NCBI RefSeq assembly: GCF_009749405.1
Contig: NZ_WBIQ01000001.1
Location: forward strand, 558,001 to 622,000
Reading direction: 5' to 3'
Length of the DNA: 64,000 nt
Source of the DNA: Agromyces lapidis
GTDB lineage: Bacteria; Actinomycetota; Actinomycetes; Actinomycetales; Microbacteriaceae
Part shown: positions 17,341-28,179 of the stretch, in pieces
Layout of the letters: every line of letters begins with the position of its first letter
How positions within the stretch are numbered: position 1 is the stretch's first letter
Position numbers and translations under genes: made by a program
Notes under the pieces: generated by a model
What the model was told of the DNA's origin: nothing
Database searches by the model: none
What the model saw: the letters and a program-made list of their open reading frames with translations, nothing else

Positions 17341-18261
17341 GTGAACAGCGGCATCCTTCTCGTCGACAAGCCGCAGGGGATCACGAGCCACGACGTCGTC
17401 GCGCGCATGCGCCGCCTCGCCGGAACGCGCAAGATCGGCCATGCCGGCACGCTCGATCCGATGGCGACCGGCCTGCTCGTGCTCGGCGTCGGCAACGCCA
17501 CGCGCCTCCTGCACTATCTCGTCGGGCTCGACAAGGAGTACTTCGCGACGATCCGCCTCGGGTGGGGCACGACGACCGACGACGCCGAGGGGGAGGCGCT
17601 GCCCGCAACCCCCGAGATGACGGCGGCCGCCCTCGCCCAGGGCGAGGCGACGCTGCGCGAGGCGATGCTCGCCTTCACCGGCGCGATCGAGCAGGTTCCG
17701 AGTGCGGTGAGCGCGGTGAAGATCGACGGCAAGCGGGCCTACCAACGGGTGCGCGACGGCGAAGCCGTCGAGATCGCGCCGCGCCGGGTCACGGTCTCGG
17801 CCTACGAACTGCTCGCGGTGCGGGCAGGCGAGGGATGCCTCGACCTCGACGTGCGCGTCGAGTGCTCCTCGGGCACCTACATCCGCGCGCTCGCACGGGA
17901 TCTCGGCGCGGCGCTCGGCACGGGCGGGCACCTGACCGCGCTCCGGCGCAGCCGCATCGGGCGCTTCGACGTCGACGAGGCCGGCGAGCTCGAGGGGTTC
18001 GACGTCGCCGCATCGATGATGAGCCCGACCGCCGCCGCGCGGCGGGCGCTGCCGGTCGTCGAGTTCACCGCGGCCGAGGCCGTCGACCTCGGGCACGGCA
18101 AGCGCGTGGCCGTGAGCGGCGCCGGCGACGAGGCATCCGCCGATCGTCGCGGCGAACCCTTCGCGGCCGTCGCGCCGGGCGAGCGACTCGTCGCGATCGT
18201 CGAGCGGCGCGGTGGGCAATGGAAGGTCGTCACGGGGTTCCCGCAGGAGGTCGGAGCATGA
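17341..18261 (+). CDS. truB: tRNA pseudouridine-55 synthase TruB
   Basis: A 306-residue enzyme that isomerises U55 in the T-loop of tRNAs. GILLVDKPQGITSHDVV, the catalytic-Asp motif KIGHAGTLDPMATG and the CSSGTYIRALARDLG motif are present, with a short C-terminal domain. The GTG start is leaderless. The stop overlaps the next gene's ATG (ATGA), and the run truB, two membrane genes, ribF appears to be one operon. Confidence 0.96.
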   Translation: MNSGILLVDKPQGITSHDVVARMRRLAGTRKIGHAGTLDPMATGLLVLGVGNATRLLHYLVGLDKEYFATIRLGWGTTTDDAEGEALPATPEMTAAALAQGEATLREAMLAFTGAIEQVPSAVSAVKIDGKRAYQRVRDGEAVEIAPRRVTVSAYELLAVRAGEGCLDLDVRVECSSGTYIRALARDLGAALGTGGHLTALRRSRIGRFDVDEAGELEGFDVAASMMSPTAAARRALPVVEFTAAEAVDLGHGKRVAVSGAGDEASADRRGEPFAAVAPGERLVAIVERRGGQWKVVTGFPQEVGA

Positions 18262-18626
18262 TCGAGTGGTTCGCCTGGGTGCAGCTCGCGGTCGCCGTCA
18301 CGGCCGGCCTGCTCTGCCTCGTGCTCGGCTTCGCCGGAAGGGTGCCGAGCGACCTCACGCTCGGCGCGCTCGCCGTCGTCGAGCTCCTCATCCTCGTGCA
18401 GATCGTGATCGCGATCGCCGCGCCCGCGTTCGGCAACTCGCCGACGGGCAGCGCGCTCGAATTCTGGGTCTATCTCGTCTCCGCGGCGCTGCTGCCGCCG
18501 GCCGCCGCGTTCTGGGCGCTGCTCGAACGCAATCGCTGGTCGACCGTCGTGCTCGGCGTCGCCGCGCTCTCGGTCGGCGTGATGGTGTACCGGATGCTGC
18601 AGATCTGGACCGTGCAGTCGGTCTGA
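18258..18626 (+). CDS. Small membrane protein, four predicted helices
   Basis: A 122-residue protein with four hydrophobic segments and a charged turn (LERNRW) before the last. It overlaps truB by four bases and has AGGAGGT upstream of its ATG. No characterised family is recognised. Translational coupling suggests it is made with TruB, but the biochemical link is unknown. Confidence 0.75.
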   Translation: MIEWFAWVQLAVAVTAGLLCLVLGFAGRVPSDLTLGALAVVELLILVQIVIAIAAPAFGNSPTGSALEFWVYLVSAALLPPAAAFWALLERNRWSTVVLGVAALSVGVMVYRMLQIWTVQSV

Positions 18627-18655
18627 GCGCCGCACTTCTGAGAGAATCGAACGAC

Positions 18656-19093
18656 ATGGAAAGCCTGCAGAGCGCCCCGCCGGAGACCCGAACGCCGACG
18701 ACGATGAGCGGCATCGGGCGCGTACTCGTCGCCGTATACGGCGTGCTGGCGCTCGCGGCACTCGGCCGCTCCTTCGTGCAGATCGTGTCGAAGTACGAAG
18801 AGGCGCCACTCGCCTACGCGTTGTCGGCGCTCGCCGCCGTCGTCTACGTCGTCGCGACGATCGCCCTCGTCCGGCCGGGCGTGGTCTGGTATCGGGTCGC
18901 CTGGGCGACGATCGCATTCGAGTTCACCGGCGTCATCGTCGTGGGCACGCTGAGCATCGTCGACCCGGCGCTGTTCCCGCACGACACGGTGTGGTCGTGG
19001 TTCGGTCGCGGGTACCTGTTCATTCCGCTCGTGCTGCCCGTGCTCGGCATGTGGTGGCTCGCGAAGCACCGGCCGACGGCGGGCGCCGAATGA
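18656..19093 (+). CDS. Small conserved membrane protein
   Basis: A 145-residue protein with four hydrophobic segments after a polar N-terminus, including GRSFVQIVSKYEEAPLAYALSALAA and an HDTVWSWFGRGYLFIPLVLPVLGMWWL end. The pattern matches uncharacterised actinobacterial proteins found beside ribF. GAGAAT eight bases before the ATG may be a leaderless -10. It overlaps ribF by four bases. Function unknown. Confidence 0.75.
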   Translation: MESLQSAPPETRTPTTMSGIGRVLVAVYGVLALAALGRSFVQIVSKYEEAPLAYALSALAAVVYVVATIALVRPGVVWYRVAWATIAFEFTGVIVVGTLSIVDPALFPHDTVWSWFGRGYLFIPLVLPVLGMWWLAKHRPTAGAE

Positions 19094-20022
19094 AGACGTA
19101 CAAGGGCCTCGGCGCCGTCCCCGAGGGGTTCGGGCCCTCTGCGGTCACGATCGGCAAGTTCGACGGCGTGCACCGCGGGCACCGCGAGGTGATCGCCCGT
19201 CTCCGTGAGATCGCCGATGCCGAGCATCTCGCGACGACGGTCGTGACGTTCGACCGCAATCCGCTCGCACTCCTCGCGCCCGACAAGTGCCCCGAGTCAC
19301 TCGTGAGCGTGCGCCAGAAGCTCGAGCTGCTCGCGACGACGGGGCTGGATGCCACGGTGCTGCTGCCGTTCGATCGTGCCCTCGCCTCGGTGCCGGCGAC
19401 GGAGTTCGTCGAACGGGTGCTCGTCGACACGCTGCAGGCGAAGGCGGTGCTCGTCGGCAGCGACTTCCGTTACGGCGCACGCGGCGCCGGCGACGTGGCG
19501 CTGCTCATCGACCTCGGCGCTCGCTTCGGCTTCACCGTCGAGGTGGTCGACGACGTCGCCCCCGAGGGGGAGCGCCGCGTGTCGTCGACCTGGGTGCGCG
19601 AGCTCCTCGCCGAGGGCGACGTGCGGCGGGCCACCCGACTGCTCGGTCATACGCCGACCGTGTCGGGCATCGTGGTGCACGGTGCGGCCCGCGGGCGCGA
19701 GCTGGGATTCCCGACGGCGAACCTGACGCCCGAGTCCGAGGGGCTCATCCCGGCCGACGGCGTGTACGCGGGCTGGCTCACCGACGCGGGCACGCGGTAC
19801 CCGGCGGCGATCTCGGTCGGCGACAACCCGACGTTCGAGGGCGTGCCCAAGAAGCAGGTCGAGGCGTACGTGCTCGACCGCGAGCTCGACCTCTACGACC
19901 ACGTCGTCGACGTCGAGTTCGTCGACCGTATCCGCGGCATGGTGGCGTTCACCTCGATCCCCGCGCTCATCGACACGATCCGCGACGACGTCGAGCGCAC
20001 CCGTGGCATCCTCGGGCTCTGA
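19090..20022 (+). CDS. ribF: Bifunctional riboflavin kinase/FAD synthetase
   Basis: A 310-residue enzyme making FMN and then FAD from riboflavin and ATP. The N-terminal nucleotidyltransferase has TIGKFDGVHRGH and the VSSTWVRELLAEGDV segment. The C-terminal kinase has GRELGFPTANL and the YPAAISVGDNPTFEG-type segment. The length is normal. The ATG at 19090 overlaps the previous stop as ATGA. Confidence 0.96.
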   Translation: MKTYKGLGAVPEGFGPSAVTIGKFDGVHRGHREVIARLREIADAEHLATTVVTFDRNPLALLAPDKCPESLVSVRQKLELLATTGLDATVLLPFDRALASVPATEFVERVLVDTLQAKAVLVGSDFRYGARGAGDVALLIDLGARFGFTVEVVDDVAPEGERRVSSTWVRELLAEGDVRRATRLLGHTPTVSGIVVHGAARGRELGFPTANLTPESEGLIPADGVYAGWLTDAGTRYPAAISVGDNPTFEGVPKKQVEAYVLDRELDLYDHVVDVEFVDRIRGMVAFTSIPALIDTIRDDVERTRGILGL

Positions 20023-20057
20023 ACGCGCGTCGCTCGAAGCGACCTAGACTCGAGAGA

Positions 20058-21275
20058 GTGACCCGACTGCCGCCCCGTCCCCTGTGGGCGGGCCGAACCC
20101 TCGCGCTCGTCGGCATCGTGCTCGTCGCGTTCAACCTGCGCACGGCGGTCGCCTCGCTCTCGCCGATCCTCGGACTGCTCCAGGAGGAGGTCGCGCTCGG
20201 GCCGGTCGTGGTGGGCCTCCTCGGCATGCTGCCGCTGCTCTGCTACGCCGTGTGCGGCATCGCGACCCCGCGCCTCGCGAAGCGCCTCGGTCTGGAACGG
20301 ACGCTCGTCGGGGCGCTCGCCGTGCTCACGGTCGGCCTCGCCGGTCGCGGCCTCGCGAACTCGGCGCTCGCCCTCGTCGCGGCGAGTGCGCTCGCATTCG
20401 CGGCGATCGGGGTGGGCAACGTGCTGCTGCCGCCGCTCGTGAAGCGCTACTTCCCCGATCGCATCGGGCTCGTGACGACCGTCTACGTGTCGGCGATGTC
20501 GGTGAGCACCTTCATCCCGCCGCTCATCGCGGTTCCGGTTGCGGAGGCCGCCGGCTGGCGGGTCTCGCTCGGCGAGTGGGCGATCGTCGCGGCCGCCTCG
20601 CTCGTGCCGTGGATCGCGCTGCTCGTGCACCCGAAGCGCGAGTCGCCCGAGACGGCGCCCGAGGAGCCGGGCGCCGGCGGGTTCGCGCAGATGGTGCGTT
20701 CGCCGCTCGCCTGGGCGCTCACGGTGGTGTTCACCGTCTCGAGCTTCAACGCCTACGTGGCGTTCGCCTGGTTGCCGCAGTTGTTGCACGACGTCGCGGG
20801 CGCAACGCCCGCCGAGGCGGGAGCGCTGCTGTCGCTGTACGCCGCGATGGGGCTGCCCGCCGCGCTCGCGGTGCCGATCATCGCCGCCCGCTACGGTCGC
20901 ATCCGCCTGCTCGTCGGCGTCTCGGTGGCGTCGTTCATCATCGGCTACCTCGGGCTGCTGCTCGCCCCGCAGTCCGCGACCTGGCTGTGGGTGGCGCTCA
21001 TCGGCACGGGCCCGCTGGTGTTCCCGCTGACGCTGGTGCTCATCAACCTGCGTTCGCGCACCCACGCCGGTGCGGTCGCCCTCTCGGGCTTCGTGCAGTC
21101 GGTGGGCTATCTGGTCGCCGCGACCGGGCCGCTCGTGGTCGGGCTGCTGCACCAGGTGAGCGGCGGGTGGACGGCCCCGCTCGTGCTGATGCTGGTGTCG
21201 GTGCTGCCCGCGGCGGTCGCCGGGGTCGTCGTGGCGCGGCCGCACTTCGTCGAGGACGACCGCCGAGGTCGCTGA
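20058..21275 (+). CDS. MFS transporter (CynX/NimT-like)
   Basis: A 405-residue major facilitator with about 12 hydrophobic segments. The opening VAFNLRTAVASLSPIL and the later FTVSSFNAYVAFAWLPQLL resemble the CynX/NimT branch, which includes cyanate and 2-nitroimidazole transporters. The substrate cannot be deduced. The GTG at 20058 is seven bases after TAGACT (leaderless). It converges on the ROK kinase gene. Confidence 0.85.
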   Translation: MTRLPPRPLWAGRTLALVGIVLVAFNLRTAVASLSPILGLLQEEVALGPVVVGLLGMLPLLCYAVCGIATPRLAKRLGLERTLVGALAVLTVGLAGRGLANSALALVAASALAFAAIGVGNVLLPPLVKRYFPDRIGLVTTVYVSAMSVSTFIPPLIAVPVAEAAGWRVSLGEWAIVAAASLVPWIALLVHPKRESPETAPEEPGAGGFAQMVRSPLAWALTVVFTVSSFNAYVAFAWLPQLLHDVAGATPAEAGALLSLYAAMGLPAALAVPIIAARYGRIRLLVGVSVASFIIGYLGLLLAPQSATWLWVALIGTGPLVFPLTLVLINLRSRTHAGAVALSGFVQSVGYLVAATGPLVVGLLHQVSGGWTAPLVLMLVSVLPAAVAGVVVARPHFVEDDRRGR

Positions 21276-21293
21276 ACGGGGCGTGACGCCCGA

Positions 21294-21309
21294 CGGCGCG
21301 CTCGCGCCG
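21294..21309. terminator. Short hairpin between convergent genes
   Basis: CGGCGC arms at 21294-21299 and 21304-21309 around GCTC. It could end transcription from both sides. Confidence 0.4.
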
Positions 21310-21310
21310 G

Positions 21311-22249
21311 TCAGACGATGAGGTCGGGGCGGTGCACGAGCGCCGCGGCACCGATGAGGGGGCCCTCGTCGGAGAGCGCGGAGGGGACGATCTCGACGCG
21401 GGTCGCGAAGGCGAAGCCCCTGCGCTCGGCGACCGCGGTGCGGGCGTGGTCGAAGAGCACGGGGGAGACCCGGGAGAACCCGCCGCCGATCGCGACGAGG
21501 TCGAGGTCGAGCAGATTCGTCGCCGAGGCGATGGCGTGGCCGATCGCGGTGCCGGCGCGCTCGACCGCTGCGAGCGCGACGGGATCGCCCGCGGCGTGGG
21601 CACGCGCGAGGTCCTCTCCCGTCGTGCCCGCGAAGCCCTGCGTGCGCGCCCATGCGACCGTGCGGGGGCCGGAGGCGATCGCCTCGAGGCAGCCGCGCCC
21701 GCCGCAGGTGCACGGGTCGTCGTAGCCGCCGACCTCGACATGGCCGATGTGGCCGCCGTTGCCGGTCGGACTCGCGACGGCGCGGCCGCCGATCACGAGC
21801 CCCCCGCCGACGCCCGTCGAGACGACCATGCCGAGGAGATTCTCGCCGCGGGCACCGGCCCCGGCGCCGACCCAGTGCTCCGCCAGTGCGATGCAGAGGC
21901 CGTCGATGCGCAGCACCACCGGTGTCTCGGGCAGGATCGCGATGATGCGATCCCGAAGGGGGTGCTCGCGCCAGGCGGGCACATTGAGCGGCGAGACGCG
22001 CCCCATGGACACCTCGATCGGGCCGGCCGAGCCGATGCCCGCGCCGACGAGTTCGGCGTCTGCCGGGAGGGCGGCGAGGGCGGCCTCGACGACCTCGCGC
22101 ACGGAGCGGTCGAGCTCGTCGGCGGTCGCGGTCGGTCCGGTCGGGCGGCGATGACGGGAGCCGGGCAGGAGCGTGCCGTGCTCGTCGACGAGCGCGGCCT
22201 CGACCTTGGTGCCGCCGAAGTCGACGGCGAGCGCGAGGGGCGTGGGCAT
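21311..22249 (-). CDS. ROK-family sugar kinase
   Basis: A 312-residue kinase of the ROK family. It has the N-terminal ATP motif DFGGTKVEAAL, a GVGGGLVIGG loop, the catalytic region GNGGHIGHVEV and the zinc-binding CTCGGRGCLEAIASG. Members phosphorylate glucose, fructose or amino sugars; glucose is the commonest substrate, but specificity is not readable here. The ATG at 22249 is six bases from TATGCT on the minus strand (leaderless), so the longer in-frame start at 22273 is rejected. Confidence 0.88.
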   Translation of the reverse strand: MPTPLALAVDFGGTKVEAALVDEHGTLLPGSRHRRPTGPTATADELDRSVREVVEAALAALPADAELVGAGIGSAGPIEVSMGRVSPLNVPAWREHPLRDRIIAILPETPVVLRIDGLCIALAEHWVGAGAGARGENLLGMVVSTGVGGGLVIGGRAVASPTGNGGHIGHVEVGGYDDPCTCGGRGCLEAIASGPRTVAWARTQGFAGTTGEDLARAHAAGDPVALAAVERAGTAIGHAIASATNLLDLDLVAIGGGFSRVSPVLFDHARTAVAERRGFAFATRVEIVPSALSDEGPLIGAAALVHRPDLIV

Positions 22250-22285
22250 TGCACCAGCATAGGCGCGCGGCATCCGCCGTCACCT

Positions 22286-22344
22286 TGCTCATATGAGCAG
22301 GATCGCCTGCGAGTGTTGCCGATGAGCACGGGCCTGCCTACGCT
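22286..22344 (+). promoter_or_regulatory. deo-type promoter with palindrome plus half-site operator
   Basis: TGCTCATATGAGCA at 22286-22299 is a perfect 14-bp palindrome. Its right half TGAGCA recurs at 22323-22328, between a TTGCCG -35 (22316-22321) and a TACGCT -10 (22339-22344) spaced 17 bp. A palindrome upstream plus a half-site in the spacer is the arrangement described for Bacillus subtilis DeoR. Confidence 0.65.
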
Positions 22345-22368
22345 GGAAGTCGAGGCGGATGGAGGCGC

Positions 22369-23313
22369 ATGGACGAGATCGACGAACTCCTCTCCATCAG
22401 GGCGGCCGAGCTCTACTACGAGGAGAACAAGACCCAGGACGAGATCGGCCAGGCGCTGAATCTCACCCGGTGGAAGGTCGGGCGCCTGCTCGCGCAGGCC
22501 AAGCACCGCGGGTTCATCCGCATCGAGATCCTGCACCCGCGCGCACGCAGGCTGCCGATCGAGCGACGGCTCCGCGAGGAGCGCGGGCTCACCGACGCCA
22601 TCGTGGTCTCGTCGGCGGGCGTCTCGTCGGCCGAAGAGCTGCAGGCGCGCACCGCGCAGGCCGCAGCCGACTACCTGACGGCGCTCCGCCCGGTGCCGCG
22701 CACGCTCGGGGTGAGCTGGGGGCGCACCCTCTTCGACATCTCCCAGCACCTGCGCAACGGCTGGGCGACCGGCGTCAACGTGGTGCAGATCAACGGCGGC
22801 GTGAGTCTCAACCGGCGCGCGGGCACCGCGGCGGCGACCGCCGTCGCGATCTCCCAGAAGGGCGGCGGCCAGGCGACCCTGCTGCCGAGCCCCGCCATCC
22901 TCGAGCGACTCGAGACGAAGCACGCCATCGAGTCCGACCGCGTCGTCGCGGGCGTCATCGAACTCGCACGGTCGGCCGAGGCCTACCTGTTCAGCGCCGG
23001 CGCCGCCGACCACAACTCGGTGCACGTCGAGAGCGGCTACCTCGCCCCGGGCGACGTCGACCTCCTCGTCGCCAAGGGCGCCGTCGGCGACGTCGTCGGG
23101 CGCTACATCGACTCCGACGGCAACATCGTCGACCCCGCCCTCGACGCCCGCACCGTCGGGCTCACCCTCGACGAGATCCGCAGCTCACCGCTCGCGATCG
23201 CCGTCGTCGCGGGCCCCGCCAAGCACGCCGTGGCCGACGCGGTCGTGCGCAGCCGGCTCTGCACGGTGCTCGTCACCGACGAGTCCACCGCCCTCCATCT
23301 CCTCGACGGCTGA
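22369..23313 (+). CDS. SorC/DeoR-type sugar-binding transcriptional regulator
   Basis: A 314-residue repressor-type protein. The N-terminal helix-turn-helix (LYYEENKTQDEIGQALNLTRWKVGRLLAQA, about residues 15-45) is followed by a SorC sugar-binding domain, with LGVSWGRTL, VQINGGV and a C-terminal DESTA-type segment. Family members are released from DNA by phosphorylated sugars. Its position directly before deoC suggests deoxyribose-5-phosphate as effector (inference). GGAGG upstream sets the ATG. Confidence 0.88.
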   Translation: MDEIDELLSIRAAELYYEENKTQDEIGQALNLTRWKVGRLLAQAKHRGFIRIEILHPRARRLPIERRLREERGLTDAIVVSSAGVSSAEELQARTAQAAADYLTALRPVPRTLGVSWGRTLFDISQHLRNGWATGVNVVQINGGVSLNRRAGTAAATAVAISQKGGGQATLLPSPAILERLETKHAIESDRVVAGVIELARSAEAYLFSAGAADHNSVHVESGYLAPGDVDLLVAKGAVGDVVGRYIDSDGNIVDPALDARTVGLTLDEIRSSPLAIAVVAGPAKHAVADAVVRSRLCTVLVTDESTALHLLDG

Positions 23314-23351
23314 TCGAGCCGCCCTCCACCACACGAAAGCCAGGTCCACTC

Positions 23352-24374
23352 ATGCCAGCACCGGTCAACGCCGGCACCGCCCTCGCCACCGCGCGCGAGC
23401 GCGCGCTCGCCGTGCTCGGCGGCGAGCCCGACGACCAGACACTCGGCCGCTACCTCCACGGCATCCCCGGGGTCGACGCCGTCGGCCTCGAGCAGCGCGC
23501 CGCCGCCCTCGGCACCCGTTCGATCAAGACGACGTCGAAGGCGTGGGCGCTCGACCGCATCATCGAGCTCATCGACCTCACGACGCTCGAGGGCGCCGAC
23601 ACCCCGGGCAAGGTGCGCTCGCTCGTCGCGAAGGCCCTGAACCCCGACCCCGCCGACCCGACGACGCCGCGCGTCGCCGCCGTGTGCGTCTACGGCGACA
23701 TGGTGCCGTTCGCCGTCGAGGCGCTGGGCGCCGCGCACGGCGACCCCGACGACGGCCTCATCTCGGTCGCCGCGGTCGCCACCGCGTTCCCGAGCGGTCG
23801 TTCCTCGCTGGCCATCAAGCTCGCCGACACGGCAGAGGCCGTCGCAGCCGGCGCCGACGAGATCGACATGGTCATCGACCGCGGTGCGTTCCTCGCCGGG
23901 CGCTACGGCGAGGTCTTCGACCAGATCGTCGCCGTGAAAGAGGCGTGCCGCCGGCCCGACGGCACGAGCGCGAGCCTCAAGGTGATCCTCGAGACCGGCG
24001 AGCTCGTGACGTACGACAACGTGCGCCGCGCCTCGTGGCTGTCGATCCTCGCGGGCGGCGACTTCATCAAGACCTCGACCGGCAAGGTGTCGCCGGCGGC
24101 GACCCTGCCCGTGACGCTGCTCATGCTCGAGGTCGTGCGCGACTGGCACCGGCTGACGGGGCACAAGGTCGGCGTGAAGCCGGCGGGAGGCATCCGCTCG
24201 TCGAAGGACGCGATCAAGTACCTCGTCACCGTCGCCGAGACGGTCGGCGAGGAGTGGCTCGTGCCGCACCTGTTCCGCTTCGGCGCCTCGAGCCTCCTCA
24301 ACGACGTGCTGCTGCAGCGGCAGAAGCTGACGAGCGGCCACTACTCGGGCGCCGACTACGTGACGATCGACTGA
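23352..24374 (+). CDS. deoC: Deoxyribose-phosphate aldolase
   Basis: A 340-residue class I aldolase that splits 2-deoxyribose-5-phosphate into acetaldehyde and glyceraldehyde-3-phosphate. The Schiff-base lysine lies in GGDFIKTSTGK and the second conserved lysine in VGVKPAGGIR; ADEIDMVIDRG is also conserved. It is longer than E. coli DeoC (259), resembling the long DeoC subtype. The acetaldehyde product fits the aldehyde dehydrogenase genes that follow. Confidence 0.95.
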   Translation: MPAPVNAGTALATARERALAVLGGEPDDQTLGRYLHGIPGVDAVGLEQRAAALGTRSIKTTSKAWALDRIIELIDLTTLEGADTPGKVRSLVAKALNPDPADPTTPRVAAVCVYGDMVPFAVEALGAAHGDPDDGLISVAAVATAFPSGRSSLAIKLADTAEAVAAGADEIDMVIDRGAFLAGRYGEVFDQIVAVKEACRRPDGTSASLKVILETGELVTYDNVRRASWLSILAGGDFIKTSTGKVSPAATLPVTLLMLEVVRDWHRLTGHKVGVKPAGGIRSSKDAIKYLVTVAETVGEEWLVPHLFRFGASSLLNDVLLQRQKLTSGHYSGADYVTID

Positions 24375-24385
24375 CTGGACTGGAC

Positions 24386-25947
<1,562 letters not shown>

Positions 25948-25951
<4 letters not shown>

Positions 25952-26808
25952 CCCGCCTCGCCGTGCCGAAGACCTACAAGCTCTACATCGGCGGCAAGTT
26001 CCCGCGCAGCGAGTCGGGGCGCACCTACGAGGTGGCGGCGCCCGACGGCCGCTTCCTCGCGAACGCCGCACTGGCCTCCCGCAAGGACGCGCGCGACGCG
26101 GTCGTCGCCGCGCGCGCCGCGGTCTCGGGCTGGGCTGGGGCGACCGCGTACAACCGCGGCCAGGTGCTGTACCGCATCGCCGAGCTCCTCGAGGGGCGCC
26201 GGGCGCAGTTCATCGCCGAGATCGAGGAGTCGGAGGGCGTCTCGCGGGCCGTCGCCGCCGCGCAGGTCGACGAGTCGATCGACCGCTGGGTCTGGTACGC
26301 CGGATGGGCCGACAAGTTCGCCCAGGTCGCGGGCAACGCCAACCCGGTGGCGGGTCCGTATTTCAACATCTCGGTGCCCGAGCCGACCGGCGTGGTCGCG
26401 ATCGTCGCCCCGCAGGACACGTCGCTCCTGGGCTTCGTCTCGGCGGTCGCTCCGGCGCTCGTCGCCGGCAACTCGGTCGTCGTGGTGGCGAGCGAGCGCT
26501 TCCCGCTCTCGGCGATCAGCCTCGCCGAGGTGCTCGCGACGAGCGACGTCCCGGGCGGTGTCGTGAACGTGCTGACCGGTTCGCCCGCCGAGATCGCGCC
26601 GTGGCTCGCGAGCCACGCCGACGTGAACGCGATCGACCTCGTCGGCGCGGGCGCGCTCGACTGGATCTCGCTCGAGGTCGACGCGGCCGACACGCTGAAG
26701 CGGGTGCTGCGCCCCGAGAACGGCCAGGATGCCGCGGCGCCGGCGCTCGGGCGCATCTCGGCGTTCACCGAGACGAAGACCGTCTGGCACACGAAGAGCC
26801 TGCGGTAG
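25948..26808 (+). CDS. Aldehyde dehydrogenase-like protein lacking the catalytic half
   Basis: A 286-residue homologue of the N-terminal NAD-binding half of aldehyde dehydrogenases. KLYIGGKFPRSESG, VVAIVAPQDTSLLGF, ALVAGNSVVV and VVNVLTGSPAEI align well. The glutamate motif is replaced (VGAGALDWISLEV), and the catalytic-cysteine domain is absent; the protein ends shortly afterwards in ETKTVWHTKSL. The frame is open and ATGA-coupled to the full-length enzyme, so it looks like a maintained pseudoenzyme or partner subunit rather than debris. Confidence 0.85.
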
Positions 26809-26848
26809 CGGAATCCGCACGACGGCGCGAGCAGAGAGCAGGGGAGCG

Positions 26849-27088
26849 GTGGCGGGACGCAACGGTGCCTCCGACGAGCGCGGGCGACTCGTCACCGACC
26901 CCTTCGACTACCGCATCGCGAAAGACGGCGCGGTGATCGTCTCGCGCGGCGGTCGCGTCGTGACGACGGTCGGCGGCCGCGATGCGGCGCGGCTCGCCGC
27001 GAGCCTGCAGCAGGCCGGCGACGAGCAGGTGCAGCATCTGCTCGCGCGAGCGACGGGCAACTACCGACGGGGCAACGAGCGGCGCTGA
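26849..27088 (+). CDS. Small conserved hypothetical protein
   Basis: A 79-residue basic protein with the segment FDYRIAKDGAVIVSRGGR followed by VVTTVGGRDAARLAASL. The pattern resembles uncharacterised actinobacterial proteins. The GTG at 26849 follows GGGGAG. It lies 40 bases after the deo operon and may be cotranscribed. Function unknown. Confidence 0.7.
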   Translation: MAGRNGASDERGRLVTDPFDYRIAKDGAVIVSRGGRVVTTVGGRDAARLAASLQQAGDEQVQHLLARATGNYRRGNERR

Positions 27089-27105
27089 ATCCCGCCGCGA
27101 AAATT

Positions 27106-27137
27106 CGGTAACGAAACGGTAACGGTGTTGCTAGAGT
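27106..27137 (+). promoter_or_regulatory. Promoter with 11-bp direct repeat (possible Pho site) of the glycerophosphodiesterase
   Basis: CGGTAACG at 27106-27113 and 27117-27124 are exactly 11 bp apart and overlap the expected -35 of TAGAGT (-10, 27132-27137). Read on the other strand the units are GTTACCG, a relative of the GTTCACC PhoP core. The regulator assignment is tentative. Confidence 0.45.
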
Positions 27138-27170
27138 GGCGTGCACCGGTCGGGCAAGGAGGCCCGGGCG

Positions 27171-28169
27171 GTGGAAAGGCCCGAACCCGTGAAACACGCC
27201 TTCCGCATGGTCGACCCCGAGACCCTGCGCCGGCGGCCCAGCGCCGTCGCCCCCATGCCCACCGCCCGATCCCGATCGCTCATCTCATTCACCCACCCGC
27301 CGCGTCGTGAGGTGCGGGCGGTGTTCGCGGCCGTCGCGGTCGCGATCGTCGCCACGGCGCTCCTCGTCGTTCAGATTCCGCCCACGGTCTACGCGATCGA
27401 CGTGTTCGGCGCGCTGCGCGAGCCCGGTGAGCCGGCGTTCACCGTGGGGCACCGAGGTGATCGCGCGACGGCGCCCGAGAACACCATGCCGTCGCTCGAG
27501 CTCGCGATGGACGAGCTCGCCTTCGTCGAGACCGACGTGCAGCTCACCCGCGACGGGGTGCCCGTGCTGTTCCACGACGTCACGCTCGAACGCGTGACCG
27601 GCGACGTCCGCACGATCGGAGAGCTCGACCTCGCCGAGGTGCGGCGGCTCGACGCGGGAGCCTGGTACGCGCCCGAGTTCGCGGGAACCCCGATCCCGAC
27701 GCTCGAGGAGTTCTTCACGGCGCTCGCCGAGCGCGATTCGGCCCGCGCGCTCGTCGAGTTGAAGGCCGACTGGACGCGCGAGGAGGTGCGGAAGGTCACC
27801 GACCTCGTCGACCGGCACGGCCTCCGGGGCCGTGTCGTGCTGCAGAGCTTCAGCCTCGAGACGCTCGTGTCGCTGCAGGCCGTGGCGCCGACGCTCCCGC
27901 GCATCATGCTCATCCGCGAGCTGCCGGCCGACCCGGTGCCGCTCGCCGAGCGACTGGGGCTCATCGGCTTCGGCACGACGGTCGAGTCGGTGACCGCGCA
28001 GCCCGGTGCGCTCGTGCTCGCCCATGAGGCCGGCATCGCCGTGCTCTGCTACACGCTCAACTCCGACGAGCACTGGGAGACGGTGAACGCGCTCGGCGTC
28101 GACGGCATCATCACCGACGAGCCGAGCGAACTCGATGCATGGCTCGCGGTGACCTCGCCCGGCACCTGA
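27171..28169 (+). CDS. Glycerophosphodiester phosphodiesterase
   Basis: A 332-residue GDPD that hydrolyses glycerophosphodiesters to glycerol-3-phosphate and an alcohol. A membrane helix near residues 45-65 ([20 protein letters not shown]) anchors the catalytic domain outside the cytoplasm. [32 protein letters not shown] and the late VDGIITDEP are the family motifs. AAGGAGG eight bases before the GTG at 27171 sets the start. It is convergent with csoR. Confidence 0.9.
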   Translation: MERPEPVKHAFRMVDPETLRRRPSAVAPMPTARSRSLISFTHPPRREVRAVFAAVAVAIVATALLVVQIPPTVYAIDVFGALREPGEPAFTVGHRGDRATAPENTMPSLELAMDELAFVETDVQLTRDGVPVLFHDVTLERVTGDVRTIGELDLAEVRRLDAGAWYAPEFAGTPIPTLEEFFTALAERDSARALVELKADWTREEVRKVTDLVDRHGLRGRVVLQSFSLETLVSLQAVAPTLPRIMLIRELPADPVPLAERLGLIGFGTTVESVTAQPGALVLAHEAGIAVLCYTLNSDEHWETVNALGVDGIITDEPSELDAWLAVTSPGT

Positions 28170-28179
28170 GCGCCGGGCG
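28156..28179. terminator. Hairpin between glycerophosphodiesterase and csoR
   Basis: Perfect 8-bp arms 28156-28163 and 28172-28179 at the junction of the convergent genes. The left arm lies within the last codons. Confidence 0.45.
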
